A model generated the notes under the pieces. The model was not told where the DNA came from. It saw only the letters and a program-made list of their open reading frames with translations, and ran no database searches. Positions 26,364 through 36,074 of a stretch of DNA of 64,000 bases are shown here, in pieces. The position numbers and the translations under genes are program-made. The stretch covers positions 124,001 to 188,000 of the forward strand of contig NZ_CP042476.1 in assembly GCF_007993795.1 (NCBI RefSeq), read 5' to 3'. Position 1 is the first letter of the stretch. Every line of letters starts with the position of its first letter. Origin of the DNA: Antarcticibacterium arcticum (GTDB lineage: Bacteria > Bacteroidota > Bacteroidia > Flavobacteriales > Flavobacteriaceae).

Positions 26364-27836
26364 ATGACTGCACACGATTCCAAAATTATAGGCGAAGGAT
26401 TAACGTATGATGATGTTCTGCTTGTCCCTGCTTATTCTGAAATTCTGCCCCGCGAAGTAAGTATTCGCTCAAAATTCACTAAAAATATTCCTATCAATGT
26501 TCCTATAGTTTCTGCGGCTATGGATACTGTGACCGAAAGTAAAATGGCTATAGCCATGGCGCGCGAAGGTGGTATTGGGGTGTTACATAAAAATATGACC
26601 ATTGAGCAGCAGGCGGTAAAGGTTAGGAAAGTTAAGCGGGCAGAGAGCGGAATGATCATAGATCCTGTTACGCTACCCTTAACCGCGAAGGTGAAGGATG
26701 CCAAACAAAATATGCAGGAACACAGCATTGGAGGGATTCCTGTAATTGATGAAGAAGGAAAGCTTCTTGGAATCGTGACCAACCGTGACCTTCGATTCGA
26801 AAAAAATGAGAGCAGGCCTATTTCAGAGGTGATGACATCGCAAAATCTTGTCACCGTTGCAGAAGGGACATCGATGGATGAAGCTGAGGAGATCCTGCAA
26901 CAACACAAAATTGAAAAACTTCCTGTTGTAAATAAGGATAAGAAACTTGTGGGTTTGATCACCTTCCGGGATATTACAAAACTCACCCAAAAACCAATCG
27001 CCAATAAAGATTCCTTCGGAAGGTTACGCGTCGCGGCGGCAATTGGAGTAACCGGAGATGCTCTTGAACGTGCCGAAGCTTTAGTGCAGGCAGGAGTAGA
27101 TGCGGTGATCATTGATACTGCCCACGGCCATACTAAAGGAGTGGTAAATATTTTAAAAGAAATTAAAAGGAATTTCCCCGATCTTGAAGTGGTAGTAGGA
27201 AATATAGCTACTGCCGAAGCAGCTAAATACCTGGTAAAAGCCGGTGCCGATGCGGTGAAGGTGGGAATAGGCCCTGGATCTATTTGTACCACAAGAGTGG
27301 TTGCAGGAGTTGGTTTTCCGCAATTCTCGGCAGTACTTGAAGTAGCAGCTGCCATCAAGGGAAGTGGTATTCCTGTAATTGCAGATGGGGGAATACGTTA
27401 CACAGGAGATATTCCCAAAGCAATTGCCGCGGGAGCAGATTGTGTGATGCTGGGATCATTGCTTGCAGGTACAAAAGAATCCCCGGGCGAAACCATCATA
27501 TTTGAAGGAAGAAAATTTAAATCTTACCGCGGCATGGGATCTGTTGAAGCTATGAAAAAAGGTTCAAAAGACAGGTATTTCCAGGACGTTGAAGATGACA
27601 TTAAAAAACTGGTCCCTGAAGGTATCGTTGGCCGGGTTCCTTATAAAGGAGACCTGGAGGAAAGTATTCATCAATTTATTGGTGGGCTGCGTGCAGGAAT
27701 GGGATATTGCGGTGCAAAGGATATTGAAACTTTAAAAGAGACCGGTAAATTTGTAAAAATAACATCGGCGGGAATTCACGAGAGTCATCCACATAATGTG
27801 ACCATAACTCAGGAATCTCCGAATTACAGCAGATAA
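26364..27836 (+). CDS. guaB: Inosine-5'-monophosphate dehydrogenase
   Basis: NAD-dependent oxidation of IMP to XMP, the committed step to GMP. 490 residues from ATG 26364; an in-frame TTG at 26337 lies within the -7 element and is rejected. LTYDDVLLVPAYSEILP opens the barrel. Two CBS domains (Bateman module) occupy about 95-205 (GIPVIDEEGKLLGIVTNRDLR, KLPVVNKDKKLVGLITFRDI). The catalytic cysteine sits in GPGSICTTRVVAG, and the flap carries the YRGMGSVEAM block. Confidence 0.98.
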   Translation: MTAHDSKIIGEGLTYDDVLLVPAYSEILPREVSIRSKFTKNIPINVPIVSAAMDTVTESKMAIAMAREGGIGVLHKNMTIEQQAVKVRKVKRAESGMIIDPVTLPLTAKVKDAKQNMQEHSIGGIPVIDEEGKLLGIVTNRDLRFEKNESRPISEVMTSQNLVTVAEGTSMDEAEEILQQHKIEKLPVVNKDKKLVGLITFRDITKLTQKPIANKDSFGRLRVAAAIGVTGDALERAEALVQAGVDAVIIDTAHGHTKGVVNILKEIKRNFPDLEVVVGNIATAEAAKYLVKAGADAVKVGIGPGSICTTRVVAGVGFPQFSAVLEVAAAIKGSGIPVIADGGIRYTGDIPKAIAAGADCVMLGSLLAGTKESPGETIIFEGRKFKSYRGMGSVEAMKKGSKDRYFQDVEDDIKKLVPEGIVGRVPYKGDLEESIHQFIGGLRAGMGYCGAKDIETLKETGKFVKITSAGIHESHPHNVTITQESPNYSR

Positions 27837-27860
27837 ATTATTCAGCTTTAAGCAAAATAA

Positions 27861-27888
27861 AAAAGGCGGTCCCGAAAGGCCGCCTTTT
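27861..27888. terminator. Bidirectional intrinsic terminator
   Basis: AAAAGGCGG (27861-27869) and CCGCCTTTT (27880-27888) with a 10-nt loop, A/T runs on both sides, between convergent guaB and ompH. Confidence 0.93.
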
Positions 27889-27910
27889 AATTTAAAAAAA
27901 ATGAGTCGAA

Positions 27911-28420
27911 TTAATTGGTTACTTTAATTCCCAACTTCCCAAGAACTGCATCTGTAATATCATATGCAGGATCTGCAAAGGCAAGGGCATTTGCACTCGC
28001 ATTGATGATCTGGGTGTATTTTTGTTCAGCAATAACCTCCTTCATAGCTGCATCAATCTTTACATATAATGGTTGGGTAAGCTCATTACGTCTCATTTGT
28101 AATAGTACAGAAGCCTTTTGCCTGAAATTCTTAATATCGTTTTCAAGAGCAATGATTTCATTTTCCTTTGTAGCTTTATCTTCATCAGATAAGGTTGCAT
28201 TGGTAGCCTGATAATCGGCAATCTGGTCTTCGTAGCTCTTAATGGTCTTTTGCAGTTCTCCCTGCAGCTCGGTATTGTAGTTTTTCAGGCCTTCTTCAAC
28301 AGTGGTGATCTCAGGTAACTGAGACAGGATAAATTCTGCATCTATAGTGCCTACTTTTGTTTGAGCCTGGGTGCTCATTCCGGTTAAAAAAACCAGAAAA
28401 ATTAAAATGTATTTTTTCAT
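27911..28420 (-). CDS. OmpH/Skp-like periplasmic chaperone
   Basis: A 169-residue periplasmic holdase for unfolded outer-membrane proteins. The signal peptide ends at STQAQ near residue 19; KVGTIDAEFILSQLPE is the conserved first strand. A long coiled-coil region spans about 45-125 (NDIKNFRQKASVLLQMRRNE). The C-terminal AMKEVIAEQKYTQIIN and DITDAVLGKLGI complete the trimerising body. Its own -7 box TATATTTG lies at 28445-28438 on the minus strand. Confidence 0.9.
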   Translation of the reverse strand: MKKYILIFLVFLTGMSTQAQTKVGTIDAEFILSQLPEITTVEEGLKNYNTELQGELQKTIKSYEDQIADYQATNATLSDEDKATKENEIIALENDIKNFRQKASVLLQMRRNELTQPLYVKIDAAMKEVIAEQKYTQIINASANALAFADPAYDITDAVLGKLGIKVTN

Positions 28421-28475
28421 GTTTATTATATTTTGAACAAATATAAAAGAGCCGTTTAAATAAATAGAATTAAAA

Positions 28476-28730
28476 TCACTTATTTTCGTGTTCCGTATAT
28501 ACCGTGGCTCTGTGAGGTTTAAGAATATCGCGATAGGTCATTATTTGCGATTCGGGAACTACCCAGAAGGCGGTAGCATGCATATCTGATATACTTTCAA
28601 CTCCTGTTATATGAAAATGTTCCAGGTTATTTGATTTTATAAATTCTTTAATGTGAATCTCGTGATGGGTTGCAGTTTGCAAGGCGCCAAAACCCCGAAA
28701 ATCCCAAATCAGCTTTATTTGTCTTTCCAT
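28476..28730 (-). CDS. Conserved small protein, function unknown
   Basis: An 84-residue soluble protein (opening MERQIKLIWDFRGFGALQTA) with several histidines (THHEIHIKEFI, HFHITG, DMHATAFWVV). I recognise no domain; the clustered His/Asp residues could bind metal, but that is speculation. It starts 5 nt after the SRPBCC gene stop, so the two are co-transcribed and may work together. Confidence 0.65.
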   Translation of the reverse strand: MERQIKLIWDFRGFGALQTATHHEIHIKEFIKSNNLEHFHITGVESISDMHATAFWVVPESQIMTYRDILKPHRATVYTEHENK

Positions 28731-28735
28731 TTATT

Positions 28736-29188
28736 TTAGTTGTGCAGGACGCTTTTACCTTCTTCAGCAAAGGATTTAAAATCCTGCATGAATTGCAGGG
28801 ATTGTTTTTTAAAAGATCCCGGCATAAAAGTACCTATTAATTTCATAAAACCCGAAAATTGAAATTCGCTGTCGGCAATCCACATGGTTTTATTTTCGGG
28901 TTCTTCTTCAAAATAATTTTTCTGAATATTAAATACCCCCGGGGCTTCATAGGTGGCATGAAATTTTTTAGGATACACCCTTTTAAGAATTGTTTCAACC
29001 ATTGAGATCTCCCTTTTCCCCATTTGGTATTTAAGTATGGAGCGCGACCCTTCCTCCCCCTGTAAACCGCTAAGGTGTTTATAGGAAATAAAACCGCGTT
29101 GCCAGTGTTTATAATTGGCCGGGTCCTCCATTTTATTGATGACTTCCTCCCGTGGAAGATCTATCAAAATTTGGTGAGAAAATTTCAT
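28736..29188 (-). CDS. SRPBCC (START-like) family protein
   Basis: A 150-residue protein of the Bet v1/START-like fold. It opens KFSHQILIDLPREEVINKMEDPANYKHWQRGF, a pattern shared by polyketide cyclase/AHSA1-type members, with WIADSEFQFSGFMKLIGTFMP near the C-terminal ligand helix. Such proteins bind hydrophobic ligands; the ligand is unknown. First gene of a two-gene unit with the 84-residue protein. Confidence 0.82.
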   Translation of the reverse strand: MKFSHQILIDLPREEVINKMEDPANYKHWQRGFISYKHLSGLQGEEGSRSILKYQMGKREISMVETILKRVYPKKFHATYEAPGVFNIQKNYFEEEPENKTMWIADSEFQFSGFMKLIGTFMPGSFKKQSLQFMQDFKSFAEEGKSVLHN

Positions 29189-29282
29189 CTTGGTGCTATT
29201 ATTGTATCCTCCTCTAAAGTAATTCAGAAAATTGTAATATTCATTATAATTTGCTGAAATTGAAATCGTTTATAGTAATAGC

Positions 29283-29312
29283 TTGTTTTAGGTGGTGGAA
29301 TTCTTATTTTTG
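29283..29312 (+). promoter_or_regulatory. Promoter of the PPIase-moxR operon
   Basis: TTG (29283-29285), a 19-nt spacer and TATTTTTG (29305-29312) match the phylum consensus exactly. Confidence 0.72.
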
Positions 29313-29375
29313 CCGCTATATTGTATTATAGGCTATCGGGGTTTTTTATACCCGCAGTTTTAATTGGTTTATTTA

Positions 29376-30236
29376 ATGAAAAAACACAGCTTTAAAATTT
29401 TTCTTGCTCTTGGCAGTCTTTTTCTTACCGGCTGCGACTATTTTGAAAAGGAAGAGGAAAGGGAAGTGATAGCCCGTGTGAATGAAAGTTACCTTTACAG
29501 AGAAGATGTGGAAGCGCTGGTAGATGAAAGCATATCACCGGAAGATAGTGTGCTTATTGTTTCAAATTTTATAACCCGTTGGGCAACTCAGCAATTATTA
29601 ATTGATAAAGCAAAGTATAACCTGAGTTTAAGGCAGCAACAGGAATTTGACGAGCTGGTGCGTAATTACAGAAACGAGTTGTACACCAAGGCCTATGCAG
29701 ATGCTTTGGTATCAAAACAATTGGATACAGCTTTTAATCAAAGTGAGGTGGAGGCGTATTACGAGGAACATTTGGAAAGTTTTAAACTTAATGAGGATCT
29801 CGTAAAATTAAGGTTTATAAATCTTTATAAGAATAATATAGATTTACAGGATATTCAACGAATGTTTCGGCGGTTTAATGATAAAGACAAACAGGAACTG
29901 GATAAAATTGCCCTGCAGTTTAAAGCCTATTCCTTCAATGATTCGGTTTGGGTAAGTGCCAAATCTGTTTACTCTAAAATTGGACCTCTTAATGACTCAA
30001 ATAAAGGGCAGTTATTAAAAAAATCCAATTTTCTTCAGCTTGAAGATTCATTAGAAGTATATTTGGTTTTTGTAAATGATGTTTTATTGCGAAATGAACA
30101 GGCACCACTGGAATATGCCAATCCCACCATTAAACAAATCCTTCTTAACAAAAGAAAAGCAGGCTTAATAAAAGAATTAGAAAAAGATATAACACGAGAT
30201 GCAATTGAAAACAAACAATTTGAAATTTATAATTAA
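29376..30236 (+). CDS. Periplasmic folding-factor lipoprotein (SurA/PpiC N-domain-like)
   Basis: A 286-residue lipoprotein; lipobox LTGC with Cys20 when ATG 29376 is used (an upstream in-frame TTG at 29364 would displace the signal). EREVIARVNESYLYREDVEALV resembles the SurA N-terminal chaperone helix region. No catalytic parvulin signature is evident, so it is probably a chaperone-only member rather than an active isomerase. It overlaps the next gene, a two-parvulin SurA homologue, by 38 nt, indicating coupled synthesis for outer-membrane protein biogenesis. Confidence 0.75.
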   Translation: MKKHSFKIFLALGSLFLTGCDYFEKEEEREVIARVNESYLYREDVEALVDESISPEDSVLIVSNFITRWATQQLLIDKAKYNLSLRQQQEFDELVRNYRNELYTKAYADALVSKQLDTAFNQSEVEAYYEEHLESFKLNEDLVKLRFINLYKNNIDLQDIQRMFRRFNDKDKQELDKIALQFKAYSFNDSVWVSAKSVYSKIGPLNDSNKGQLLKKSNFLQLEDSLEVYLVFVNDVLLRNEQAPLEYANPTIKQILLNKRKAGLIKELEKDITRDAIENKQFEIYN

Positions 30237-31656
30237 GGGTTTTAGCCTACTGGTATTTTTTGCAGGTTTAACTCAGCAAAACTTTGCACAGCAGGTTGTG
30301 GTGACAGACAGTACTGCAATCCAGCCTAAAACTGAAATAGCCGAAGTTCAACTCCAGAAAGGAAATGTTCAACGTTACAAAGTTGATGGGATTGCCGGAG
30401 TTGTAGGTGCCTATGTGGTTCTTGACAGTGATGTTGATATGATGTATCAGGATTTGAAAAGTCAGGGTGTTTCTACTGCTAATATTACAGATTGTGAACT
30501 GTTCGGTAGTTTGCTGGAAAACAAGTTGTACGCCCATCACGCCATTCAGGATAGTATAATTGTTTCCAATGCTGAACTTTCAAACCAGGTAGACCAACAA
30601 ATCTCTCAAATGGTAGGTCAAATTGGTTCTATGGAAAAAGTTTTGACCTTCTACAAAAGGGAAACGGAAGCCGAGTTTAGAAGTGAGCTATTAGAGATCA
30701 ACAAGCAGCGGGAACTAGCTACAAGAATGCAGCAAAAGATCATTGAAGGGGTTGAAGTTACTCCAGATGAAGTGCGGTCTTATTTTGAATCTATTCCCAA
30801 GGATGAACTTCCTGTATTTGGAGATGAGGTAGAGATCGCACAAATAGTTATTAAACCTGAAATACCGCAAAGCGAGAAACAAAAGATTATTGCACGCCTT
30901 CATGAAATGAGGGAAGATGTGATAGATAATGGAGCAAGTTTTAATACCAAGGCAGTATTATATTCTCAGGATCCTGGTTCAAGTAAGGATGGTGGAAGAA
31001 TGATCATTTCACGTAAGGACGGGTTGGATAAGGATTTTAAGGATACCGCCTTCAGCCTTCAGGAAGGGGAAATAAGCGAGCCGTTTGAATCTCAGTTTGG
31101 TTTTCACATTATTAAAGTTGATAGGGTAATTGGTCAAAATCTTGAAATCAGACATATTTTGCTTATTCCTGATGTTACCCAAGCAACCATGGATAAAGCC
31201 AGAAAACAATTGGACAGTCTGCGCAACAGGATAATTGCCAAGGAGATCACTTTTGCTGAAGCTGCCAAAAAGTATTCTGATGAAGAAGAAACTGCTGCCA
31301 ATAGCGGAAGATTGATAAATCCTACTACAGGAGATACGAGATTGGAATTAACCAAAACTCCCCCGGAGATCTATGACCAGGTAGTTAATTTAAAAGAAGG
31401 GGAAGTATCTCTTATTCTTACTGACCAGGATCGTACGGGTAGGGCCTTTTTCAAGATCATTACAGTAAACAAAAGGTTCAGGGAACATACGGCAGATTTT
31501 GCGCAGGATTACATGAAGATCCAGGATCTTGCATTGCGTTCTAAACAAATGGATGTTATAGAGAAATGGCAAAAGGAAAAAATTTCTGACACCTATATAA
31601 AAATTAACGGGAAATACCGGAATTGCGAGTTTTCCAGCAATTGGTTAAAAAAATAA
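30199..31656 (+). CDS. SurA-like peptidyl-prolyl cis-trans isomerase
   Basis: A 485-residue periplasmic chaperone/isomerase. Signal peptide about 1-31, ending near NFAQQ. The N-terminal SurA domain (VDGIAGVVGAYVVLDSDVDMMYQDL) is followed by two PPIC parvulin domains, the first about 210-320 (VEIAQIVIKPEIP, FGFHIIKVDRV) and the second about 325-430 (LEIRHILLIPDV, DRTGRAFFKIITV). The start ATG 30199 lies inside the preceding gene, and the next in-frame ATG is too late to keep the signal peptide. Confidence 0.9.
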   Translation: MQLKTNNLKFIIKGFSLLVFFAGLTQQNFAQQVVVTDSTAIQPKTEIAEVQLQKGNVQRYKVDGIAGVVGAYVVLDSDVDMMYQDLKSQGVSTANITDCELFGSLLENKLYAHHAIQDSIIVSNAELSNQVDQQISQMVGQIGSMEKVLTFYKRETEAEFRSELLEINKQRELATRMQQKIIEGVEVTPDEVRSYFESIPKDELPVFGDEVEIAQIVIKPEIPQSEKQKIIARLHEMREDVIDNGASFNTKAVLYSQDPGSSKDGGRMIISRKDGLDKDFKDTAFSLQEGEISEPFESQFGFHIIKVDRVIGQNLEIRHILLIPDVTQATMDKARKQLDSLRNRIIAKEITFAEAAKKYSDEEETAANSGRLINPTTGDTRLELTKTPPEIYDQVVNLKEGEVSLILTDQDRTGRAFFKIITVNKRFREHTADFAQDYMKIQDLALRSKQMDVIEKWQKEKISDTYIKINGKYRNCEFSSNWLKK

Positions 31657-31665
31657 AACAGCAAT

Positions 31666-32619
31666 ATGTCTGATGTTACCGCGGTAGAGAATTTTGTGGT
31701 AACCCATAAAAAACTAAAGCAAGAAATTGCTAAAGTTATTGTGGGACAGGATGAGGTTGTAGATCAAATTCTTTTATCTATTTTTTCCGGAGGGCATGCG
31801 CTACTTATTGGGGTACCAGGCCTTGCAAAGACCTTAATGGTTAATACTATTGCCCAGGCTTTAGGCCTCGAGTTCAAAAGGATCCAGTTTACACCAGATC
31901 TTATGCCCAGTGATATTCTGGGATCTGAGATTTTGGATGAGAACAGGCATTTTAAATTCATAAAAGGCCCTGTGTTTTCCAATATAATTCTGGCCGATGA
32001 AATTAACCGGACCCCTCCCAAAACCCAAGCAGCCTTGCTTGAGGCCATGCAGGAGAGAGCAGTAACCGTTGCCGGCAATCATTATAAACTGAGTCTTCCA
32101 TATTTTGTACTGGCAACTCAAAATCCTATTGAACAGGAGGGAACCTATCCCTTACCGGAAGCTCAACTCGACAGGTTCATGTTCGCGATCCATTTGAATT
32201 ATCCATCTTTTGCTGAAGAAGTGGATGTTGTTAAAAATACAACCTCCAATTATGAAGCAAGTATTGATCCTATGTTCTCCGCCCAGGATATAATCGACAT
32301 CCAAAAGCTGGTCAGGCGGGTTCCGGTGTCTGATAATGTGGTGGAGTACGCTGTAAATCTTGTAGGGAAAACACGCCCACAAGGAAAAACCGCTCCGCAG
32401 ATTGTTCGGGATTATGTAGATTGGGGAGCAGGCCCAAGGGCATCCCAGAACCTTGTACTTGCAGCGAAGGCCCATGCTATAGTTAATGGCAAATTCTCTC
32501 CAGATATTGAAAATATTCAGGCCGTAGCCCTTGGAATTCTGAGACACCGTGTAATTAAAAATTACAAAGCCGAAGCAGAAGGAATTACGGAGGAACACAT
32601 CATTAAAAGCTTATTTTAA
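31666..32619 (+). CDS. MoxR family AAA+ ATPase
   Basis: A 317-residue cytosolic AAA+ chaperone. Walker A GVPGLAKT near residue 48, Walker B NIILADEINRTPPKTQAALLEAMQE near 109-133 with the MoxR-specific EINR block, sensor-1 FVLATQNPIEQEGTYPLPEAQLDRF near 146. MoxR proteins usually sit next to DUF58 and VWA genes; none follows here. It is 9 nt downstream of the SurA-like gene instead. Confidence 0.94.
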   Translation: MSDVTAVENFVVTHKKLKQEIAKVIVGQDEVVDQILLSIFSGGHALLIGVPGLAKTLMVNTIAQALGLEFKRIQFTPDLMPSDILGSEILDENRHFKFIKGPVFSNIILADEINRTPPKTQAALLEAMQERAVTVAGNHYKLSLPYFVLATQNPIEQEGTYPLPEAQLDRFMFAIHLNYPSFAEEVDVVKNTTSNYEASIDPMFSAQDIIDIQKLVRRVPVSDNVVEYAVNLVGKTRPQGKTAPQIVRDYVDWGAGPRASQNLVLAAKAHAIVNGKFSPDIENIQAVALGILRHRVIKNYKAEAEGITEEHIIKSLF

Positions 32620-32997
32620 AATCTTCCGCAATTTTCCATATTCAGGAATGACCCAATTTTGAATTAGTTACAGGGTTACGGTTGTAATCAGCTATTCTCA
32701 AACTTTTTGGTTTCTCTCTTTTTTTACTGTCTTATTTAGCTCCCGTATTTTATTTTTTTTCTACGGAAAGCTATCTCTCATCTTGGCAGAAATAAATTTC
32801 AGAAGACTGGGTAGGCTCAAAGTTTTACCAATTTCGTAAAATCCTCTTTCCAAATTCCGGATTTCGTAAATACCGAATCTATTTTTTGTAAAAAATTGAA
32901 TTATATACAATGAATATTCGGTTTAAGTTGGAATTTTTAATAATCATTCAAATTTTGTACTTTTGCAAAGCTTTTAAGAAAATAAAAAATCACACAT
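32620..32997. promoter_or_regulatory. Gap upstream of aconitase with a -7 element and direct repeats
   Basis: No coding frame is convincing. TACTTTTG (32958-32965) is a -7 candidate 32 nt before the aconitase ATG, with no clear -33. ATTTCGTAAA occurs twice, at 32831-32840 and 32861-32870, exactly 30 bp apart. No terminator for moxR is obvious. Confidence 0.5.
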
Positions 32998-35265
32998 ATG
33001 GCATACGATATTGATATGATCAGGAAGGTTTACAGCCAAATGACACAACGTGTAAATAAAGCACGTGAAGTTGTGGGAAAACCTTTAACGCTTTCAGAAA
33101 AAATACTTTATTCGCATTTATGGGACGGGGAAACTACCCAGGCCTTTCGTCGGGGTAAGGACTATGTAGATTTTGCACCAGACAGGATTGCCTGCCAGGA
33201 TGCAACCGCCCAAATGGCCCTGCTGCAATTCATGCAGGCTGGTAAAAAAACAGTGGCAGTACCTACTACGGTTCATTGTGACCACCTAATTCAGGCAAAG
33301 TCTGGGGCGTTTCTGGATCTTCAGGCTGCCAATAAGTCCAGTAGAGAAGTTTTTGATTTTTTAGAATCTGTATCCAATAAATACGGGATTGGTTTCTGGA
33401 GACCGGGAGCGGGAATCATTCACCAGGTGGTTTTGGAAAATTATGCATTTCCCGGTGGAATGATGATAGGAACAGATTCTCATACAGTAAATGCCGGAGG
33501 TCTGGGAATGATCGCAATTGGGGTTGGAGGCGCAGATGCCGTAGATGTTATGGCCGGAATGGCTTGGGAATTGAAATTCCCTAAACTTATTGGAGTTAAA
33601 TTAACCGGAAAATTATCCGGCTGGACCGCTCCAAAAGATGTGATCTTAAAAGTTGCCGGAATCTTAACCGTGAAAGGTGGAACAGGTGCCATTATTGAAT
33701 ATTTTGGCGAAGGAGCCCGCTCTATGTCGGCTACCGGGAAAGGAACTATTTGTAATATGGGTGCCGAAGTTGGAGCAACCACTTCCACCTTTGGGTATGA
33801 TGATTCAATGGAGCGCTATCTTAATGCCACCAATCGTGAAGATGTTGCTAGTGCTGCCAATGAAATAAGAGAATATCTTACAGGTGATGATGAAGTGTAT
33901 GCAAATCCCGAACAATATTTTGATGAAGTAATCGAGATCAACCTTTCTGAATTAAGGCCACACCTTAACGGGCCTTTCACTCCAGATCTTGCCACTCCTA
34001 TTTCTGAAATGGCTGTAAAAGCCAAGGAAAATGACTGGCCAATAAATGTAGACTGGGGGTTGATAGGTTCATGTACCAACTCTTCCTATGAAGATCTTAC
34101 GCGTGCCGCTTCAATTGCGAAACAGGCAGTAGATAAAAAAGTAAAAGCAAGGTCTGATTTTGGAATTAATCCGGGTTCTGAAACCATTCGTTTTACAGCA
34201 GAGCGTGATGGCTTACTTCAAATCTTCGAAGATCTTAATGCGACAATATTTACCAATGCCTGCGGCCCATGTATTGGCCAGTGGGACAGAAGTGACCGTA
34301 AAGGTGATGAGAAGAATACCATAGTGCATTCTTTTAACAGGAATTTCTCCAAACGTGCAGATGGAAATCCCAACACGCATGCATTCGTAGGGTCCCCAGA
34401 GATGGTTGCCGCTATTGCAATTGCGGGTAGACTGGATTTTGATCCTACCCGTGATAAATTGCTTAATGAAGACGGGGTAGAAGTAATGCTGGATGAGCCT
34501 ACAGGAATTGAACTTCCTCCAAAAGGATTTGATGTTGATGATCCGGGATATGTTGCCCCATCTGAAGACGGAAACCATGTGGAAGTAAAGGTCGCTAAGG
34601 ATAGTGAGAGATTGCAATTACTGGAGCCTTTTGAAGAATGGGATGGGAATAACCTAACCGGTGCAAAATTGCTTATAAAAGCATTTGGAAAATGTACTAC
34701 AGATCATATTTCAATGGCAGGTCCCTGGTTGAGATTTAGAGGTCATCTGGATAATATCTCAAATAATATGCTTATTGGTGCCATTAACGCCTTTAACATG
34801 AAAACAAATTATGTGAAAAACCAGATCACAGGGGAATATGATGGTGTTCCGGTGGTACAAAGAGCTTATAAGGCGGCAGGAATTCCAACAGTTGTAGTTG
34901 GAGATCACAATTATGGTGAAGGTTCTTCGAGAGAACATGCAGCCATGGAGCCACGGTTTTTAGGAGTAAAGGTCGTTCTTGTGAAATCCTTTGCAAGGAT
35001 ACACGAAACCAACCTTAAAAAGCAGGGAATGCTGGGTATTACATTCCAAAATGAGGCAGATTATGACTTAATCCAGGAAGATGATACTTTTAATTTCACA
35101 GACCTTGAGAATTTTGCACCGGACAGACCTTTAACTATTGAGGTGATTCATGCAGATGGCAGTAAAGATATTGTGATGGCAAACCATACATATAACCAAC
35201 CGCAAATTGAATGGTACAAAAATGGATCGGCATTGAACCTTATTAAAAAACAAAGTGCCGCCTAA
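32998..35265 (+). CDS. Aconitate hydratase (mitochondrial-type)
   Basis: TCA-cycle isomerisation of citrate to isocitrate on a [4Fe-4S] cluster. The 755-residue length and block order match the mitochondrial-type aconitase of Bacteroidota rather than the longer AcnA or the AcnB architecture. Cluster cysteines are in GSCTNSSYEDL near residue 358 and TNACGPCIGQWDR near 420. The swivel-domain block DHNYGEGSSREHAAMEPR near 637 carries the catalytic Ser and substrate Arg. Confidence 0.97.
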   Translation: MAYDIDMIRKVYSQMTQRVNKAREVVGKPLTLSEKILYSHLWDGETTQAFRRGKDYVDFAPDRIACQDATAQMALLQFMQAGKKTVAVPTTVHCDHLIQAKSGAFLDLQAANKSSREVFDFLESVSNKYGIGFWRPGAGIIHQVVLENYAFPGGMMIGTDSHTVNAGGLGMIAIGVGGADAVDVMAGMAWELKFPKLIGVKLTGKLSGWTAPKDVILKVAGILTVKGGTGAIIEYFGEGARSMSATGKGTICNMGAEVGATTSTFGYDDSMERYLNATNREDVASAANEIREYLTGDDEVYANPEQYFDEVIEINLSELRPHLNGPFTPDLATPISEMAVKAKENDWPINVDWGLIGSCTNSSYEDLTRAASIAKQAVDKKVKARSDFGINPGSETIRFTAERDGLLQIFEDLNATIFTNACGPCIGQWDRSDRKGDEKNTIVHSFNRNFSKRADGNPNTHAFVGSPEMVAAIAIAGRLDFDPTRDKLLNEDGVEVMLDEPTGIELPPKGFDVDDPGYVAPSEDGNHVEVKVAKDSERLQLLEPFEEWDGNNLTGAKLLIKAFGKCTTDHISMAGPWLRFRGHLDNISNNMLIGAINAFNMKTNYVKNQITGEYDGVPVVQRAYKAAGIPTVVVGDHNYGEGSSREHAAMEPRFLGVKVVLVKSFARIHETNLKKQGMLGITFQNEADYDLIQEDDTFNFTDLENFAPDRPLTIEVIHADGSKDIVMANHTYNQPQIEWYKNGSALNLIKKQSAA

Positions 35266-35285
35266 TTAACGGATTATAATTTTTT

Positions 35286-35317
35286 AAAACCGCGAATTTT
35301 ACGGAGTTCGCGGTTTT
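35286..35317 (+). terminator. Intrinsic terminator after aconitase
   Basis: AAAACCGCGAA (35286-35296) and TTCGCGGTTTT (35307-35317) with a 10-nt loop and a following T-run. Confidence 0.93.
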
Positions 35318-35483
35318 TTTATTTTATGTAGAAATAAAAGGTGGATTCCCCTCGAAATAAATATGAAGCGGCCTTATTTTTTAAAAAATGAATATATTAT
35401 TAGCCGGTTTCCACTTAAAATAAGAATTTCAAATTAGGAGCAGGCGTGTAAATTTCTTTACTTTACAGGATAAAAGCTTTGTA

Positions 35484-36044
35484 ATGAAACTCTTTAAAAA
35501 TCAATGGTCAAACATACTTATTGGGGTAATTATTCTTGCATTTATCATCCCGGGAACGCGGAAACCAATACAGATATTTTTAAATAAAATATTTTCTTTT
35601 AGCCCCTCCATTACTTCTGAAGAGGACAGAAAATCTATTGCGAGCTATGAATGGACTCTCGAAAAAAATAACAAGGACCGCGCAAATTTATCTGAAAGTG
35701 AAGGGGAAGTAGTGCTTATAAATTTTTGGGCGACCTGGTGCCCTCCCTGTATCGCCGAGATGCCCAGTTTTCAGGAATTGTATAAAGATTACCAGGATAA
35801 AATAACTTTTATATTTGTTTCTTCAGAAGATCATGAAACAGTTCGTGGATATTTGAATCGAAAAAGTTTTACCCTGCCTGCTTACAGGCCATTAAGCCAG
35901 CCTCCTGCCCCTATGAATGGAAATACGCTCCCTACCACGTATCTATTGGACAAACAGGGAAATATTGTAATTAAAAAAGTAGGAGCTGCCGACTGGAACA
36001 GTAGTAGTGTAAGGGAAACTATTGATGGGCTATTGGTAAAATAG
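35484..36044 (+). CDS. TlpA-like membrane-anchored thioredoxin
   Basis: A 186-residue protein with one N-terminal membrane helix (about 8-26, NILIGVIILAFIIPGT) and a periplasmic thioredoxin fold. The active site is WATWCPPC near residue 88-95, and the cis-Pro loop is NTLPTTYLLDKQG near 155. The CPPC centre is the reducing type found in TlpA and ResA, which act in cytochrome c or outer-membrane protein maturation. No cytochrome genes are adjacent, so the client is unknown. Confidence 0.9.
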   Translation: MKLFKNQWSNILIGVIILAFIIPGTRKPIQIFLNKIFSFSPSITSEEDRKSIASYEWTLEKNNKDRANLSESEGEVVLINFWATWCPPCIAEMPSFQELYKDYQDKITFIFVSSEDHETVRGYLNRKSFTLPAYRPLSQPPAPMNGNTLPTTYLLDKQGNIVIKKVGAADWNSSSVRETIDGLLVK

Positions 36045-36074
36045 TCAAGAATATTTTTCAAGTGCAGCGGAAGA

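Noticed and set aside
29214..29219. AGGAGG on the minus strand upstream of the SRPBCC gene as a Shine-Dalgarno site
   Set aside because: It is about 19 nt from the ATG, too far for a normal ribosome-binding site, and other genes here lack SD sequences.
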